Assembly: GCA_006218065.1 (NCBI GenBank)
Contig: VBWE01000001.1
Location: 317,063 to 381,062 of the forward strand
Direction of reading: 5' to 3'
DNA from: Bacteroidota bacterium
GTDB lineage: Bacteria > Bacteroidota > Bacteroidia > Palsa-965
DNA: 64,000 nucleotides
This document shows, piece after piece, positions 62,826 to 64,000 of the stretch. The notes beneath the pieces were generated by a model. That model was not told the DNA's origin. It searched no databases and saw only the letters and a program-made list of their open reading frames with translations. Made by a program: the position numbers and the translations under genes. Position 1 is the stretch's first letter. Every line of letters begins with the position of its first letter.

Positions 62826-64000
62826 TTAATTCGCCGGCAGCTTGCAGGTAGTAATATCTGCGGCCGTTGCTTTCTTCACGTTTTCGAAATCGAGTACCTG
62901 CTTGGCCTTGGCATTGCCCGGATCGAGTTCTATCAGGGCGTTCATATACGCTTTTGCGCAGCCGAGGTTGTTCGTATTGTAATGATAGATGCCCAGGTTT
63001 CCGTATGCTTCGATCAGTTCTTTTTTGTTCGCCACTTTATCGGCGGAAGCCATATCGACTACTTTTTCGAAATGCGGACGGGCCAGTCCCTGCTTGTTGT
63101 TCGGATCGAGGCCGACATTGGATTTTGCACGCCATACAAAACCGAGCGTGATGTCGGGGCGAAGTTCGCATACTTTCATGAATGCGCTGTCGGCTGCACC
63201 GAAACGATCGATCGCATAATAGGCGCGGCCAAGCTGGTTCCAGTCGTTCACCGTCATTTTTGCCCCGCTCTTGTATTTCTTCAGGTAATACTGTTCGCAG
63301 TCGGCATATTTCTTCATGTTGTAGCTCATCTGGCCCATGTCGGAAAACAAATCCTTCTGCGTGGTGTCCATGTCATACGCTTTTTTGATATCGAGCAGGC
63401 CGAGCGAATCTTTTTTCAGTTTCGAAAGGCTGCGTCCGCGATACGTGTAATCCGAAGGTTCGATACGCGGTTTTCCTTTGGCTTCTGCCTTGCGGAAGAA
63501 GGAGTTCATGTTTTTCAGTGCGCTTTCATACAGCTTCTGTTCGTACTGGCAATAGCCGGCGATACGATACAGCACAACGGAAGACGAATCTTTCCGTTGC
63601 ACGACCTGGATCACGCTGTCGGCACTTTTGTATTGTCCTACGAGGTACAGGAACGACGCATAACGGGTCATCGCATCCGGGTCACCGGCGTTCAGTTCCA
63701 GGTATTTTTCATAGTTCTCCACACCGCCCCGGTTACGGCCTGCACGGTAAAGCGCTTCCGCTTTTCCGCGGTATGCCGGCGCGAAAGTAGGATCGCAGGC
63801 AATCGCTTTGTCGAACGATTCAACAGCCAGCTGCAGGTTTTTCGCATTGATCCAGAGTACGCCGATACGATAATCGACCATGCACAGTTTCGGATTCAGC
63901 GTCCGCGCTTTTTCGTATTGTTCAATGGCTTTTGATCCGGACATGGCGTCTTTCTGGATCAGCGCGTCTCCGCGGAGCAGGAATATTTCCGGGTTTTTCG
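62826..64000 (-). CDS. TPR protein, 5' end outside the window
   Basis: The reading frame is open past an internal ATG at 63944 to the window edge, with KNPEIFLLRGDALIQKDAM continuing a TPR upstream, so the true start is not in this window. At least 391 residues are visible, almost entirely TPR units of about 34 residues (ALAAAxxxP-type turns: 'AIACDPTFAPAYRGKAEALY', 'CELRPDITLGFVWRAKSN'). The last unit ends LELDPGNAKAKQVLDF and is followed by TCKLPAN. It is probably a periplasmic or cytoplasmic scaffold. No signal peptide can be assessed. Confidence 0.85.
   Translation of the reverse strand, partial: KNPEIFLLRGDALIQKDAMSGSKAIEQYEKARTLNPKLCMVDYRIGVLWINAKNLQLAVESFDKAIACDPTFAPAYRGKAEALYRAGRNRGGVENYEKYLELNAGDPDAMTRYASFLYLVGQYKSADSVIQVVQRKDSSSVVLYRIAGYCQYEQKLYESALKNMNSFFRKAEAKGKPRIEPSDYTYRGRSLSKLKKDSLGLLDIKKAYDMDTTQKDLFSDMGQMSYNMKKYADCEQYYLKKYKSGAKMTVNDWNQLGRAYYAIDRFGAADSAFMKVCELRPDITLGFVWRAKSNVGLDPNNKQGLARPHFEKVVDMASADKVANKKELIEAYGNLGIYHYNTNNLGCAKAYMNALIELDPGNAKAKQVLDFENVKKATAADITTCKLPAN

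Overview
The window is a stretch of a Bacteroidetes (Bacteroidota) chromosome, most likely an uncultured Sphingobacteriia/Chitinophagia- or Flavobacteriia-like lineage. The evidence is consistent. Ten genes end in, or once ended in, type IX secretion system (T9SS) sorting domains: type A 'YPNPxxG...VYDxxG...GxYxV' tails or the type B 'VPNVFTPN...NRWGxxV' gliding-associated domain. One PorP/SprF-family T9SS membrane protein is present. Promoters match the Bacteroidetes -7 element TAnnTTTG and Shine-Dalgarno signals are scarce. No rRNA, tRNA, CRISPR array, transposase gene or phage module was seen.

Layout. 1-3.6 kb (minus): ABC-2 type exporter ATPase plus a permease fused to an M1 aminopeptidase, cut by the window edge. 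3.7-5.3 kb: a T9SS cargo gene preceded by copy 1 of a two-hairpin repeat, then a small minus-strand gene. 5.8-15.1 kb: a 1280-residue transglutaminase-like protein, two paralogous T9SS cargo genes, and between them a translationally coupled ferritin/M28 peptidase pair on the minus strand. 15.2-19.3 kb: ECF sigma factor with probable anti-sigma partner, repeat copy 2, a DUF4349 lipoprotein and a helical-repeat protein. 19.5-27.0 kb: a large type B adhesin, its SprF-like partner, a type A cargo protein and a lipoprotein fused to a Pmp3 domain. 27.1-31.7 kb (minus): LutB-like iron-sulfur protein, M28 peptidase, a deiodinase-like secreted protein and rpiB. 32.3-42.6 kb: nadA, then a signalling operon (YwqK/MORN-like protein, nine-PAS histidine kinase, LytTR response regulator), then rnr on the minus strand, whose 3' end is built from a nested inverted-repeat element.

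42.8-48.7 kb holds two large paralogous type B adhesin genes. Both lose reading frame at the same nucleotide of the sorting domain. 48.8-53.5 kb is a tight seven-gene operon: GbsR/MarR-type regulator, two small four-helix membrane proteins, a DCC1-like thiol oxidoreductase/membrane protein, an SDR protein and two acetoacetate-decarboxylase-fold (DUF2071-like) proteins. It begins with a perfect 24-bp palindrome overlapping the promoter. This is the best candidate for an undescribed functional system. 53.5-64 kb: a small T9SS protein, a second helical-repeat protein, two tandem TMTC-like GT-C glycosyltransferases with TPRs, another T9SS cargo gene and an incomplete TPR protein.

Taken together the region invests in building, exporting and perhaps glycosylating surface proteins, with a few housekeeping genes (nadA, rpiB, rnr, ferritin) interspersed. 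Functions are read from motifs and remembered family signatures; no database search was run.
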